A stretch of 64,000 nt of DNA from Shouchella tritolerans (GCF_025770735.1 NZ_JAODPB010000001.1:310001-374000); one strand, 5' to 3'; counted from the stretch's first letter, positions 15,288-24,391 are shown. Notes: generated by a model not told the origin, from the sequence alone. Program-made: numbers and translations.

Positions 15288-17963
15288 ATGGTTTCAATGA
15301 AGCAAATTAGCCAAATAGTAAAACAGGATTTGCGCAATTTAAAGCGCGTGCCGCTTGTTGCGCTTCTGCTTGTTGGCTTGGCATTCTTGCCGTCATTATA
15401 TGCTTGGTTCAATGTCGCTGCTTCTTGGGACCCTTATAGCAACACGGGACAAATCAAAGTGGCCGTTGTGAACGAGGATGCCGGCGCCGAAGTCAACGGA
15501 GAACAGTTTAAAGTCGGAGACGAGCTTGTTGAAAATCTCAAAAAGAACGACAAAATGGGATGGACGTTTGTCGATCGAGCCACGGCTGAAGAAGGAGTCA
15601 AAAAGGGCGATTATTACGCAAGTGTGTATATAAGCAAAGACTTTTCCGAAAAGCTGACGAGCGTCCTTGACGGGGAGCCAGCCGCTCCCGAAGTTCGCTA
15701 TACTGTCAATGAAAAACTGAATGCGATTGCTCCAAAGATGACGTCAGCAGGCGCTTCGGCGATTGTCGAGGAAATTTCCGAGCAATTTTTAGGAGAAGCA
15801 TCAACTGCTTTGTTTACGGAACTGAACGATATTGGCGTGGAACTTGAAAATGAATTGCCGACGATTCGTAAAATCGAAAGCAATATTTTCAAGCTAGAAG
15901 AACGGTTTCCAGAAATCAATGAGCTAGGGGAAAAGGTGCTTGAACTTCAAAACGACTGGCCTGTGATCAAGGAAAAAGTCGAGAGCGTCATCGGGATGGA
16001 TGAGCATTTTTCAGACATAAACGAAGCAGCTGGGTACGTATTGGAGATTGAAGAACGATTGCCGGAAATCCATACGCTTAGCGAGCGACTGGCCCAGTTG
16101 GAAGAACGGATTCCTGAAATAGAGGCGGCAGCGGATAAACTTGTAGAAATCGGCAGCCACTTTGGCGAAGTGGAAGCGCAAATAGTGGAAGCGCTCGAAA
16201 TCGTTCAGACAGCTCAGGAAGCGATTGGGCGCGCCCAGGAGGCGCTGCCACACGCTGCTGAAATGGCTGATCATGCACAAGGTTATTTAGAAGGCGCCAA
16301 AGAGGTCCTGAATGAAGTAGAAGGGGCGATCGATCCTCTTGTTGATGTGATCAACCGGCAAGCAAGCTTTGTAGAGCAAGGCGCAAATGCAGTGGAGACA
16401 GCTCTGTCAGACGATTCATCTGGCGCGCTTGTGGAGCAGCTTCGTTCAGCCAATGAGGTGCTTGCCGCAAATGGGCAAGCATTAACGCAAGCAATCGACT
16501 TTCTCAGTGAATTAAATGAACCATTGCCTGGAAAAGAGCTAAGTCCGGCGATTGATTCCCTTTCCGAAGCACGAGACAAAACGAACAGTTTACAGGAGAG
16601 CGTTCAGTCTGCTATCGCTACATTGGAAGCAGGAGGAGAGCTTGATTCGCAGACGGTAGAGTCTTTAAAGGAACAAGCGCAAGCGACGGCTCAATCCGCC
16701 CAACATGTCCAACAATACATGGAAAATGGCGGGGCAGATGTCATTAAAGGGGCCGTTAGCCAATTAGGCCAGGCTGCTGAGGATGCAGGCGACGATTTGG
16801 CCGCTGCTGAAGAACGCCTCCCTGATCTAGAGGAGATGTTAAATCAAGCTTCAGCGATTAGCGTAACAGGCGAAGAACAACTCAACAATTTGCTGGAAGA
16901 GTTGCCTGCTATTGAAGAGCGTGTCAATGAGGCCATTAACTTAGTTGAAAATGGACTGCCAGAAGTGATTGCGACCATTAAGGGCATCAACGCGTTTATG
17001 AGCAACGATTTTCCAGCAATTGAGGAACGAATTCATGAGGCCGCCGATTTTATCCGTGACGATTTGCCGTCACTGGAAGAGGAATTCTCTGAGATGGCAG
17101 AAAAAGTTGAGGAAGCTCTTCCTGAATTTGAGGAAGCGTTAAATCATATCGCTACATTTGTCGATGGGGAATTGCCAGGGCTAGAGGAGACAGTTGGCGA
17201 GGCAGCTGACCGTATTCGCGAGTTTGAAGAAAATACCGATCTCGAAGAAATGATTGGATTGCTGAAAAACGATATTGAAAAAGAGAGTGCGTTTTTCGCA
17301 GAACCAGTCAAACTAATTGAGGATCAATTGTACGCCGTTCCAAACTACGGGTCAGCCAATGCGCCATTCTATACAGCCCTATCTCTGTGGGTAGGCGCGT
17401 TGCTGCTAGCGAACTTGCTAAAAACCGATGTTCATCCAGTCGATATGAGGGAAGAATACAAGGCACACCACATTTATCTAGGCCGCCTCGTGCTGTTCTT
17501 GCTAGTCGGTTTCTTCCAAGCGCTTATTGTCAGCATTGGCGATCTCCTTGTACTCGGAGTCTATGCAGCCCACCCCGTTTGGTTCGTCGTGTTTTCCGTA
17601 TTGGTTGGTTCCGTTTTTATGACGATTGTTTACACGCTAGTGTCGGTTTTTGGTAATATCGGTAAAGCGTTGGCCATTATTTTTATGGTGCTGCAATTAT
17701 CAGGTGCTGGAGGAACGTTCCCAATCCAAGTCGCACCGCCATTTTTCCAAGCGATCCACCCCTTTTTGCCGTTTACGTATGCAATTAATTTGCTAAGGGA
17801 GGCAGTTGGGGGAATCGTCGCTGAAGCAGTCTGGATCAATATTGGCGTGCTTGTCCTCTTTCTTGTACTCGCTCTGCTGTTCGGCTTGTTGCTGAAGAAG
17901 CCACTTGCCGAGCGAATGCAAAAAACAACGGAAAAATCCCGGTCGAGCCGGATGATTGATTGA
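15288..17963 (+). CDS. YhgE/Pip family membrane protein with two-arm helical repeats
   Basis: 891-residue protein of the YhgE/phage-infection-protein family (ABC-2 type membrane architecture). One helix near residues 22-42, a conserved YhgE domain (to about 180), a long extracytoplasmic helical region, then five or six C-terminal helices (about 690-880). The helical region has two strikingly regular repeat arrays. Seven units of exactly 17 residues start at about 190, 207, 224, 241, 258, 275 and 292 with a (L/F/I/W)-(P)-x-(I/V) opening. Six units of exactly 18 residues start at 539, 557, 575, 593, 611 and 629 with (L/F)P-x-(I/L/F)EE. They may form an antiparallel rod. Related proteins act as phage receptors or in secretion of LXG/ESX substrates; no such partner is visible here. 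Confidence 0.85.
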   Translation: MVSMKQISQIVKQDLRNLKRVPLVALLLVGLAFLPSLYAWFNVAASWDPYSNTGQIKVAVVNEDAGAEVNGEQFKVGDELVENLKKNDKMGWTFVDRATAEEGVKKGDYYASVYISKDFSEKLTSVLDGEPAAPEVRYTVNEKLNAIAPKMTSAGASAIVEEISEQFLGEASTALFTELNDIGVELENELPTIRKIESNIFKLEERFPEINELGEKVLELQNDWPVIKEKVESVIGMDEHFSDINEAAGYVLEIEERLPEIHTLSERLAQLEERIPEIEAAADKLVEIGSHFGEVEAQIVEALEIVQTAQEAIGRAQEALPHAAEMADHAQGYLEGAKEVLNEVEGAIDPLVDVINRQASFVEQGANAVETALSDDSSGALVEQLRSANEVLAANGQALTQAIDFLSELNEPLPGKELSPAIDSLSEARDKTNSLQESVQSAIATLEAGGELDSQTVESLKEQAQATAQSAQHVQQYMENGGADVIKGAVSQLGQAAEDAGDDLAAAEERLPDLEEMLNQASAISVTGEEQLNNLLEELPAIEERVNEAINLVENGLPEVIATIKGINAFMSNDFPAIEERIHEAADFIRDDLPSLEEEFSEMAEKVEEALPEFEEALNHIATFVDGELPGLEETVGEAADRIREFEENTDLEEMIGLLKNDIEKESAFFAEPVKLIEDQLYAVPNYGSANAPFYTALSLWVGALLLANLLKTDVHPVDMREEYKAHHIYLGRLVLFLLVGFFQALIVSIGDLLVLGVYAAHPVWFVVFSVLVGSVFMTIVYTLVSVFGNIGKALAIIFMVLQLSGAGGTFPIQVAPPFFQAIHPFLPFTYAINLLREAVGGIVAEAVWINIGVLVLFLVLALLFGLLLKKPLAERMQKTTEKSRSSRMID

Positions 17964-17966
17964 CTG

Positions 17967-18005
17967 AGCAAGGGAAGGTGGGAAACCCCTTCCTTTGCTT
18001 TTTTT
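17967..18005 (+). terminator. Terminator after the YhgE/Pip gene
   Basis: AGCAAGGGAAGG pairs with CCTTCCTTTGCT, short loop, then a run of seven T. Confidence 0.9.
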
Positions 18006-18073
18006 AAACGGGGTAGTTTCCTTTATCAACGATTTCTAGATATAATAGAAAAGCACAAAAGGGGAGAGGACAA

Positions 18074-18625
18074 ATGAGGATAACTGGCACTACCGTTTAC
18101 TTAAGGCCTGTGCAAAAAAACGATATGAGTAGCTTTTTTAATGCTGTCCAAGATGAAGAAATACGATATATGACTGGCACAACAAATACATTTACAATGG
18201 AGCAATTGTATGAACACTATGAGCGAATGACCAATGATGAGCACCGCTTTGATTTTGCGATTTGTTTGCTCAATAGTGATGAGGTGCTTGGTGATTTATC
18301 GATTTTAGAAATCGACGAGACCAACCAAAAAGCCGGGTTTAGAATTGCCTTGCATCATCAACATGTTTTAAATAAAGGGTACGGAACAGAAGCAATCAAA
18401 TTAGCACTTCGATTTGCCTTTGAGCAACTTAAACTAAATCGGCTACAATTGGAAGTGTTCTCTCATAACATAAGAGGCATAAAAGCATATGAAAAAATAG
18501 GCTTTAAAATAGAAGGCGTATTGAGACAGTCCCTTTATCTTAATAATCAATACTCAGACGAGATCATTATGGCAATGATACGGACGGATTACAATGAGCT
18601 TAAAAATACAATGAACTCGTTGTAG
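18074..18625 (+). CDS. GNAT acetyltransferase, RimJ/RimL type
   Basis: 183-residue GNAT protein. It begins ITGTTVYLRPVQKNDMSSFF, typical of the RimJ/RimL (Acetyltransf_3) group that acetylates N-terminal amines or antibiotics. The acetyl-CoA site is NKGYGTEAIKLALRFAFEQL (Q/RxxGxG/A variant) followed by the conserved NxRGIKAYEKIGFKIEGVLRQSLY. Start behind GGGGAGAGG. No clear operon partner; the downstream gap holds a palindromic repeat copy. Substrate unknown. Confidence 0.85.
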   Translation: MRITGTTVYLRPVQKNDMSSFFNAVQDEEIRYMTGTTNTFTMEQLYEHYERMTNDEHRFDFAICLLNSDEVLGDLSILEIDETNQKAGFRIALHHQHVLNKGYGTEAIKLALRFAFEQLKLNRLQLEVFSHNIRGIKAYEKIGFKIEGVLRQSLYLNNQYSDEIIMAMIRTDYNELKNTMNSL

Positions 18626-18671
18626 CAAATCGTTCGTTGTGCGGGAAAAAGCCTGTTAATTTGGTTAAATG

Positions 18672-18738
18672 TAGACTGACCGGAAACGCTTGTCAACCAG
18701 GACAACAATGAAAGATACGAACGCTTGTCAAAAGTGCG
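18672..18738. repeat. Dispersed palindromic repeat, copy B (short form)
   Basis: Reads TAGACTGACCGGAAACGC, TTGTCAACCAGG, then GAAAGATACGAACGCTTGTC. The left arm matches copy A; the right arm follows after only a short interior. More diverged than A and C. It fills the gap between the GNAT gene and the convergent DinB-family gene. Confidence 0.65.
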
Positions 18739-18755
18739 AAGGCCATCATTTGTCT

Positions 18756-19247
18756 TTAGAGATACTTGAAAAAAACATAATCGGTTGGCACGCCGGCTAG
18801 CCCTAGTTGCCGCAGTATTGCCGTTATGTTGCCGCGATGGTAAGTACCGTGGTTGATGACATGGAAAACGAGGTCTTCTAATGGACAAACCATCTTGCCG
18901 AACCGTGGGTGCTCAATTTTAATCGTCCGGCTTAGGTCGTTGGCAGCGAAAAAGTGTCTAAAGTTTTGTGCTACTTCTTGGTAAGCTTCCTGATAGAAGG
19001 CCAAAGAGGCACCATCCATTTGCTTGCTCTTTTCGGTTCTTATGTCGACGATATCGTTAAAGTCTTTTTCCTGCATGGCGTTAAGCCATGTAATGTCTGC
19101 TATGTAAACATGGGTAAGCACTTCCGCTATTGAAGAAAACACGCTCGTTACTTGACGCGTTAACAGTCCTACTTCCTGGGCGCTCAAATGGGCAAAAACT
19201 TGGTTGTTGGCCCACACATGGTAATCATATAATTGGCTCGCGTTCAT
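18756..19247 (-). CDS. DinB family protein
   Basis: 163-residue four-helix DinB/YfiT-type protein (DNA damage-inducible family, not the polymerase). Opening MNASQLYDYHVWANNQVFAHL and the metal-ligand positions are visible: His in LTHVYIADITWLNAM and a pair in VINHGTYHRGNITAILRQLG. Such proteins bind a divalent metal and many act as thiol-dependent S-transferases (bacillithiol-type in Firmicutes); the activity here is not known. Start ATG at 19247 preceded by AAGGAG on the minus strand. Possibly co-transcribed from the direction of the nat gene (80-base gap). Confidence 0.87.
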   Translation of the reverse strand: MNASQLYDYHVWANNQVFAHLSAQEVGLLTRQVTSVFSSIAEVLTHVYIADITWLNAMQEKDFNDIVDIRTEKSKQMDGASLAFYQEAYQEVAQNFRHFFAANDLSRTIKIEHPRFGKMVCPLEDLVFHVINHGTYHRGNITAILRQLGLAGVPTDYVFFKYL

Positions 19248-19326
19248 ACGTCCAGCTCCTTCGGTTAATTGACGCTACATACTAATTCGTTACGGGACTT
19301 TAAAAACCTTCTCACCGCTTGTAGTT

Positions 19327-20139
19327 TTAGGCTTGTTTAGCAAATGGGTCGATTCCGATTTTAGTGAGTGCAGCGATTGCTTGCCGAACAGGCAAATTTG
19401 GCAAGTTAAACTCATTGGCCAGCACGTCTTCAATCGCTTCAACGGAAGAAAGGGTCGTAGTTGTCCGTTCGCCATTGCTTTTACTAATCGTAAAGCGGTT
19501 ATTAACAAGCGAGACGCTTCTTTGTTGGTCGAGCTGGTACAATTGGCAACGCAACAGTCCCATGAATGTCGCTGTTGGCTGATAAGAAGCAGAAACGAGC
19601 CCTTGGAAATCAGCGATTTGGTCGTTTTTCTCCTGTTGAAAAGACCACGTTTTTCCAGTTTGTGCTCCATTCAGGTAGCGTTTGTAATCGAATAACCCAT
19701 CTTCTCTCGCGGTAATTGCAACAACATCATTGCCAAATTTGCGCTCTGTTTTTCGCAAGTGAAGAGGCACTGCTTCAAAGAATGGTGCCGCCGCGCCACA
19801 ATCGACGTAATAACGAGTATCGTCGAGCAATACGGTGATGCCCATGTGCTCGCCGCCAAGCATAATCAGTTGGCTGTTAAAACCGAGTTGGTTTAATAAA
19901 AGATGGACGTTTCCGTTCATTGAATAACAAGTTCCCCCAGCATCGAGTGTGCGCCGCGCTTGGAGAAACTCATTTACAGTCGGCAATCCTTCCATCCCGT
20001 TTTGCCAACGGACCAATTTGCTCATGTTCTCAAACGGGAATGTTTGCAAGTGGGCTGTACAAATCGCATTGAGAAAAGAGAGTGAAGGGGGTTGCCGTTC
20101 TAGTCCCAATAGCTGCAAATAGACTTTTGACTCGACCAT
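19327..20139 (-). CDS. Arylamine N-acetyltransferase
   Basis: Cytosolic enzyme that moves acetyl from acetyl-CoA to aromatic amines and hydrazines. 270 residues from ATG 20139, which has GAGGAGG 10 bases upstream; the frame is open 40 codons further but with no ribosome site. The Cys-His-Asp triad is visible: LDAGGTCYSMNGNVHLLLNQLGF (Cys near residue 70), GGEHMGITVLLDD (His), YYVDCGAAAPF (Asp). The N-terminal FLNAICTAHLQTFPFENMS is typical of the family. Length matches other bacterial NATs. Confidence 0.9.
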   Translation of the reverse strand: MVESKVYLQLLGLERQPPSLSFLNAICTAHLQTFPFENMSKLVRWQNGMEGLPTVNEFLQARRTLDAGGTCYSMNGNVHLLLNQLGFNSQLIMLGGEHMGITVLLDDTRYYVDCGAAAPFFEAVPLHLRKTERKFGNDVVAITAREDGLFDYKRYLNGAQTGKTWSFQQEKNDQIADFQGLVSASYQPTATFMGLLRCQLYQLDQQRSVSLVNNRFTISKSNGERTTTTLSSVEAIEDVLANEFNLPNLPVRQAIAALTKIGIDPFAKQA

Positions 20140-20465
20140 TTTTAAATTACCTCCTCTTTTTATTTCACCATACCAGGAAATGCCTTTAGCGTCTTCAGCT
20201 TTTTGGTGCATTCGCCTCTCCATCTTTTGACTGAGAAATCCTATTAAGGATTTTCCCAACCTGTGCGAAACCCCGCCCAGTCTTGATTTTTACAAAAAAG
20301 GATAGAAGGGGAGGCACTTTTGTAATATTACATTTCAATTACATCGGTAGTGCAGCCACCATATTTCGTTTAAAATTTACATTCCATAGCCGATATAATT
20401 CACGAAGGCAACATGCTGTCGAAAAAGGAAAATGGATTGAAATCACTTTAGAAGGAGGCATTTTC
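20140..20465 (+). other. Intergenic region upstream of the NlpC/P60 endopeptidase
   Basis: Holds the ribosome site of nat (minus strand, 20146-20154), the SigD promoter at 20371-20398 and a leader of about 60 bases. Nothing else recognised. Confidence 0.7.
20371..20398 (+). promoter_or_regulatory. SigD promoter of the NlpC/P60 endopeptidase
   Basis: TAAA (20371-20374), 14 bases, GCCGATAT (20389-20396): the -10 box is the exact SigD consensus and the -35 and spacing fit. SigD drives motility and autolysin genes in Bacillus, which suits a cell wall hydrolase. Confidence 0.85.
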
Positions 20466-21716
20466 TTGGCACAATCTACTTTCAATAAAGTGCTGTTCTC
20501 TTCTGCCGTTGTGGCGGGTATTGCCGTAGTGGCCCCACAAGATGCAGATGCAGCGCTCGGCGACCGTACACTCCGTCAGGGCATGTCTCATCCCGATGTG
20601 ACTGAACTGCAAAATGCTCTAAAAGAAAAAGGGTTTTTTACATACGGCACTGCTACAGGCTATTTTGGTACGCATACAAGAGATGCGGTGATTGCTTACC
20701 AAAAAGCGAATAACCTTCTTGTTGACGGTATTGCTGGTCCACAGACGCTAGGTTCTTTGAAAGGCGCGGCTGTATCGGCACCGAATAACAATGGGAATAA
20801 AACGGCTGATACGCAGCCATCCAGCAAGACAAGCCTTCTGCGCGTAGGCAGCCGCGGCGGCAGTGTGACAGCGCTACAAGAAGATCTGCGCAAGCTCGGC
20901 TTCTTCAACCAATCTCCTACGGGCTACTATGGCACGGTAACCCGTGATGCGGTGCGTGCTTTTCAACAGGCGAACAACTTGCAAGTTGATGGCATTGCTG
21001 GACCGGCCACACAAGCAGCGCTTAAAAACGGCGGTAATCGTGCTTCAGGAAATGACACCTCTTCAGAAAACAAGCCTGCGTCAACGGGCGTGCTTCGTCT
21101 CGGCGATCGCAGCAGCCAAGTGACCGATTTGCAAAATCAGCTGCGCTCTCTCGGCTACTTTAATCAGAATGCAACAGGCTATTATGGTGAGGTGACCCGT
21201 TCGGCTGTGCGTGAATTCCAAAAAAACAATGGTCTGACCGCTGATGGGATTGCTGGGCCGCAAACATTTGCGAAACTTAGCAACAACCCTGCCCCTGTGA
21301 ACAAAAACCAAACAGTAAACAACAATCAACCTTCTCAGACGAACCAAAACGCAAGCGGGCTTGTCTCAGGCTTGATCTCTAGCGCGCAGTCGGCCATTGG
21401 CGTCCCATATGCTTGGGGAGGCACTTCTATGTCTGGGTTTGACTGTAGTGGGTTTATCCAATACATTTTCCGGCAAAATGGCGTTAGCGTTCCCCGGACT
21501 GCTGCGGAACAATGGAATAAGGGCACATCTGTTAGCTCACCGAGTGTAGGCGATGTTGTCTTTTTTGAAACCTATAAAGCTGGCCCTTCTCATAATGGCG
21601 TTTATATAGGTGACAATAAATTCATTCATGCTGGCTCTTCACGGGGAGTTGAAGTCGCTGACATGAACAATAGTTACTGGAAACCAAGATACTTAGGTGC
21701 TAAGCGCCTTCATTAA
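20466..21716 (+). CDS. Secreted NlpC/P60 peptidoglycan endopeptidase with three PG-binding domains
   Basis: 416-residue exported autolysin, likely a gamma-D-glutamyl-meso-diaminopimelate endopeptidase. TTG start at 20466 behind AAGGAGG; a longer frame upstream would read through the promoter. Signal peptide MAQSTFNKVLFSSAVVAGIAVVAPQDADA cut after ADA. Three PG_binding_1 repeats (about residues 30-95, 117-185, 210-275) each contain a GYFGTHTRDAV-, GYYGTVTRDAV- or GYYGEVTRSAV-type motif and end VDGIAGP or ADGIAGP. A Asn/Gln-rich linker leads to the NlpC/P60 domain (about 300-416) with Cys in GGTSMSGFDCSGFIQYIF and His in SHNGVYIGDNKFIHAGS. SigD promoter upstream suggests a role in separation of motile cells. 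Confidence 0.94.
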   Translation: MAQSTFNKVLFSSAVVAGIAVVAPQDADAALGDRTLRQGMSHPDVTELQNALKEKGFFTYGTATGYFGTHTRDAVIAYQKANNLLVDGIAGPQTLGSLKGAAVSAPNNNGNKTADTQPSSKTSLLRVGSRGGSVTALQEDLRKLGFFNQSPTGYYGTVTRDAVRAFQQANNLQVDGIAGPATQAALKNGGNRASGNDTSSENKPASTGVLRLGDRSSQVTDLQNQLRSLGYFNQNATGYYGEVTRSAVREFQKNNGLTADGIAGPQTFAKLSNNPAPVNKNQTVNNNQPSQTNQNASGLVSGLISSAQSAIGVPYAWGGTSMSGFDCSGFIQYIFRQNGVSVPRTAAEQWNKGTSVSSPSVGDVVFFETYKAGPSHNGVYIGDNKFIHAGSSRGVEVADMNNSYWKPRYLGAKRLH

Positions 21717-21745
21717 GAATCAGGCTTTTGCCTGGTTCTTTTTTT
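21716..21745 (+). terminator. Terminator after the NlpC/P60 gene
   Basis: AGAATCAGGC (21716-21725), TTTT loop, GCCTGGTTCT (21730-21739), seven T. Confidence 0.93.
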
Positions 21746-21779
21746 GCTCAGATAATAGAAGAGTAATGGCAAAAAATAC

Positions 21780-21824
21780 CGAACGTCTATTCGTTTTTTC
21801 TCTTGAATAGGGAACGCATATTCG
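21780..21824 (+). promoter_or_regulatory. Two LexA (SOS) box-like sequences
   Basis: CGAACGTCTATTCG (21780-21793) differs from the Bacillus consensus CGAAC-N4-GTTCG at one base; GGAACGCATATTCG (21811-21824) differs at two. Both lie just upstream of the Y-family polymerase start, as expected for an SOS gene. Confidence 0.65.
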
Positions 21825-21863
21825 CATATACTAGAATCAGAAACAAAGGGGAGGGCAACAAAC

Positions 21864-23108
21864 ATGAAGCGGGCAAATGTCATTTTTCTTGTTGATATGG
21901 AATCGTTTTATGCGTCGATCGAACATGCGGCCAATCCCCAGTACGATGGGCGCCCCCTTGTCGTTTCTGGTGACGTGAATCGGAGAAGCGGCGTCATTTT
22001 GGCGGCATGCCCATTAGCAAAGGCTAAGGGAGTGCGAAATGCTGAGCGCCTATTTGAGGCGCAGCAAAAATGCCCAGACTTAGTTGTTGTGAAACCACAT
22101 ATGCAGCGCTACGTTGATATTTCCCTACAAATTTCAAAAATTCTTGGCACGTTTACCGATTTGGTTGAGCCCTATTCGATTGATGAACAGTTTATGGATG
22201 TGACTGGGAGCCAAAAGTTGTTTGGTCCCCCTTATGAGATAGCAGAAAAAGTGAAGCAAGCCATTATGGACCGCTTTGGCGTAAAGGCAAGAGTTGGGAT
22301 CGGTGAAAACAAAGTATTGGCAAAACTAGCATGCGACAATTTTGCTAAAAAAAGCAGTGAAGGGATTTATTGGCTTAGAAAAGACAGCCTTGATCTTGAT
22401 TTATGGTGCTTGCCGATTGAAAAACTGTTTGGCGTTGGTCGAAAAATGAGCGTCCACCTTCGTAATATGGGGATTCGAACGATTGGCCAACTGGCGCAAA
22501 CGGATGGCGCACGGATAAAAAAACGTTTTGGCGTCCATGGCCAAGTCTTGTGGATGTCAGCCAATGGCGAAGATTACTCACCTGTAACGAGGGCCGCCCA
22601 CGCCCGTCGTAAAGGATATGGAAATGGCATGACGCTGCCTCGGGACTATGTGAAAAAGGAGGACATTTGTGTCGTGTTGCTTGAGTTATGCGAGGAAGTA
22701 TGCGCGCGTTTGAGGCAGGATGGCTGGATGGGGAGTACGGTTTCCCTAAGTGTCAATGGTGCCGATTTTGTTGAAAAACGTGGGTTTCACCGGCAGTATA
22801 CGATTCCTTTTGAAACCAACATTACAATGGAAGTATACGAAGCGGCGTGCGCGTTGCTTGAACGGTTTTGGGACGGCTATCCAATCCGCCGTTTAAGCGT
22901 AGGCGTGAGCAACTTGCAAAGTGACCAGAATTGGCAGCTTAGCTTATTTGACGACAATGCGAGTAGGGATCGTCTGTCAACGATTGGTTATGTGATGGAC
23001 GGCATCCGCCAAAAGTATGGGAAGCTCGCGATCCAGCGTGCTTCTTCGTTGCAAAAAGCGTCACAGCTTCGAGACAGAAGCCAAAAAATTGGTGGCCATT
23101 ATAAATGA
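21864..23108 (+). CDS. Y-family translesion DNA polymerase
   Basis: 414-residue error-prone polymerase of the DinB/UvrX group that bypasses DNA lesions. Palm motifs are LVDMESFYASIEHA (metal Asp) and EPYSIDEQFMDVTG (catalytic Asp-Glu). Little-finger domain follows (about 240-350). The sliding-clamp motif QLSLF is present near residue 362, followed by the C-terminal GYVMDGIRQKYG and ending KIGGHYK. This tail resembles the Bacillus UvrX/YqjW-like proteins more than canonical Pol IV, so no exact symbol is given. Two LexA-like boxes upstream suggest SOS induction. Start behind GGGGAGGG. Confidence 0.9.
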   Translation: MKRANVIFLVDMESFYASIEHAANPQYDGRPLVVSGDVNRRSGVILAACPLAKAKGVRNAERLFEAQQKCPDLVVVKPHMQRYVDISLQISKILGTFTDLVEPYSIDEQFMDVTGSQKLFGPPYEIAEKVKQAIMDRFGVKARVGIGENKVLAKLACDNFAKKSSEGIYWLRKDSLDLDLWCLPIEKLFGVGRKMSVHLRNMGIRTIGQLAQTDGARIKKRFGVHGQVLWMSANGEDYSPVTRAAHARRKGYGNGMTLPRDYVKKEDICVVLLELCEEVCARLRQDGWMGSTVSLSVNGADFVEKRGFHRQYTIPFETNITMEVYEAACALLERFWDGYPIRRLSVGVSNLQSDQNWQLSLFDDNASRDRLSTIGYVMDGIRQKYGKLAIQRASSLQKASQLRDRSQKIGGHYK

Positions 23109-23164
23109 GCTATTCAAAAAAGCTCCCCGTGCTAGGAAGCGGTCAGGAAGCTTGATATTTTCAC

Positions 23165-24391
23165 TCATTTCACTGGTTGCTTTTCTGTGGCCGTTGCAAG
23201 GCAGGCAAGAAGTTGTTCCAAGATAAGGGAATCAATCGCTTGTTCGCTTGTGTGGACCGATAAATCAAGGATACGACCGTCTGCCAGTTCTTTAATGAGC
23301 GTGATACTGCTAAATTCATCCTCACTGTTCGCGTCGGCGAAGGCGTAATCGTACCAATCTAAGGCATCGGTTAGCGGCCACTTTATTTCTGTGCGTGCGG
23401 AACGGAGCGCGTTGATGTGCATATCGGCAGGTACGTCTGGATGGGCGAGGCCGATAATAATGGAAATCGGCACGAACATTTGGTTTTGTTCATTCCAAAA
23501 ACTATAAGATTGCTCACCTAAACGACGCATTTGGTAGCCTTCAGGCAATTGGATCTCAAGTGTGTCAAACAGCACAAATGTATGAGCAAGAAAGGAATGG
23601 TCTTCACCATCATAGAAGAAAGGCACTTCCGTAACTGGGCTTTCTTCAGGCGTGTTTGCTTCGGCGCTAGGCTTGCCACTTAATTTTTGAGCTAAAGGAA
23701 CCGTAGCCAAGTCCTCATCAATGGAACTCTCGCCTTTGTCGCTTTCATGATTAGCAGAAACGAGAATCGCGTGGAACAAGCTAACCGCTTCTTCATAAGT
23801 TTCGCCGTCTTGTTTGCTTAAATCGGCAGGCAAAGACAGCGCAGCTACATACATATGATCTCGTTTTTCGTCAAAGCGGACAAGACGATGAACGATGCCA
23901 TGGCTGTCATCAACGGTCAAATAATAATCAAAACCAAGCTCAGGAAACCAATGTGTATCAATTTCCACAGGCTCGCTTTCGTTGGAACGAAGAGCAAGTG
24001 TTGTGTAATCATGGCGCAACGTCCAATCTTTATCGGAAGGGAGCGGCTCCGTGCTGACGGAAACTTGAAAAGAAGGATCTTGATCCGACACAAATGTTAA
24101 CATATTGGCTGTTTCAACGACTTCAAAGCCATCTGGTACTAAATAGGTTTTATCAAACGGAGCTGTTGCTGCCCGAGCGGAAAGGATGTCGGTTTTATCT
24201 CCGTTGACAACTGTCAACGCTTGCCCCTCTGGTTGTTGGTCCTCAGAGACACCATTGCCTTGGGAAGTATCGTCCTTATTCGGAGCGGGGCTCGCTTCAG
24301 GGGCTTGGCAGCCAGAAAGCAATATAGCAGCAAAGAGGCTGAAACCGCTTAATGTTCGCAATGATTGGCGAAGAAAAGGGTGTATCCTCAT
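23165..24391 (-). CDS. Lipoprotein of unknown function
   Basis: 408-residue lipoprotein. Starting at ATG 24391, which has GGAGG 8 bases upstream, gives MRIHPFLRQSLRTLSGFSLF and the lipobox AILLSGCQA with the lipidated Cys; three earlier Met codons are not well placed. After a low-complexity linker there are two regions of similar plan (about residues 85-225 and 255-400), each beginning with a PDGFEV- or PEGYQM-like phrase followed by FVSDQDPSFQVSVS or FWNEQNQMFVPISI, which may be a tandem domain duplication. No enzyme motif recognised. Family not identified. It is convergent with the polymerase gene. Confidence 0.8.
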   Translation of the reverse strand: MRIHPFLRQSLRTLSGFSLFAAILLSGCQAPEASPAPNKDDTSQGNGVSEDQQPEGQALTVVNGDKTDILSARAATAPFDKTYLVPDGFEVVETANMLTFVSDQDPSFQVSVSTEPLPSDKDWTLRHDYTTLALRSNESEPVEIDTHWFPELGFDYYLTVDDSHGIVHRLVRFDEKRDHMYVAALSLPADLSKQDGETYEEAVSLFHAILVSANHESDKGESSIDEDLATVPLAQKLSGKPSAEANTPEESPVTEVPFFYDGEDHSFLAHTFVLFDTLEIQLPEGYQMRRLGEQSYSFWNEQNQMFVPISIIIGLAHPDVPADMHINALRSARTEIKWPLTDALDWYDYAFADANSEDEFSSITLIKELADGRILDLSVHTSEQAIDSLILEQLLACLATATEKQPVK

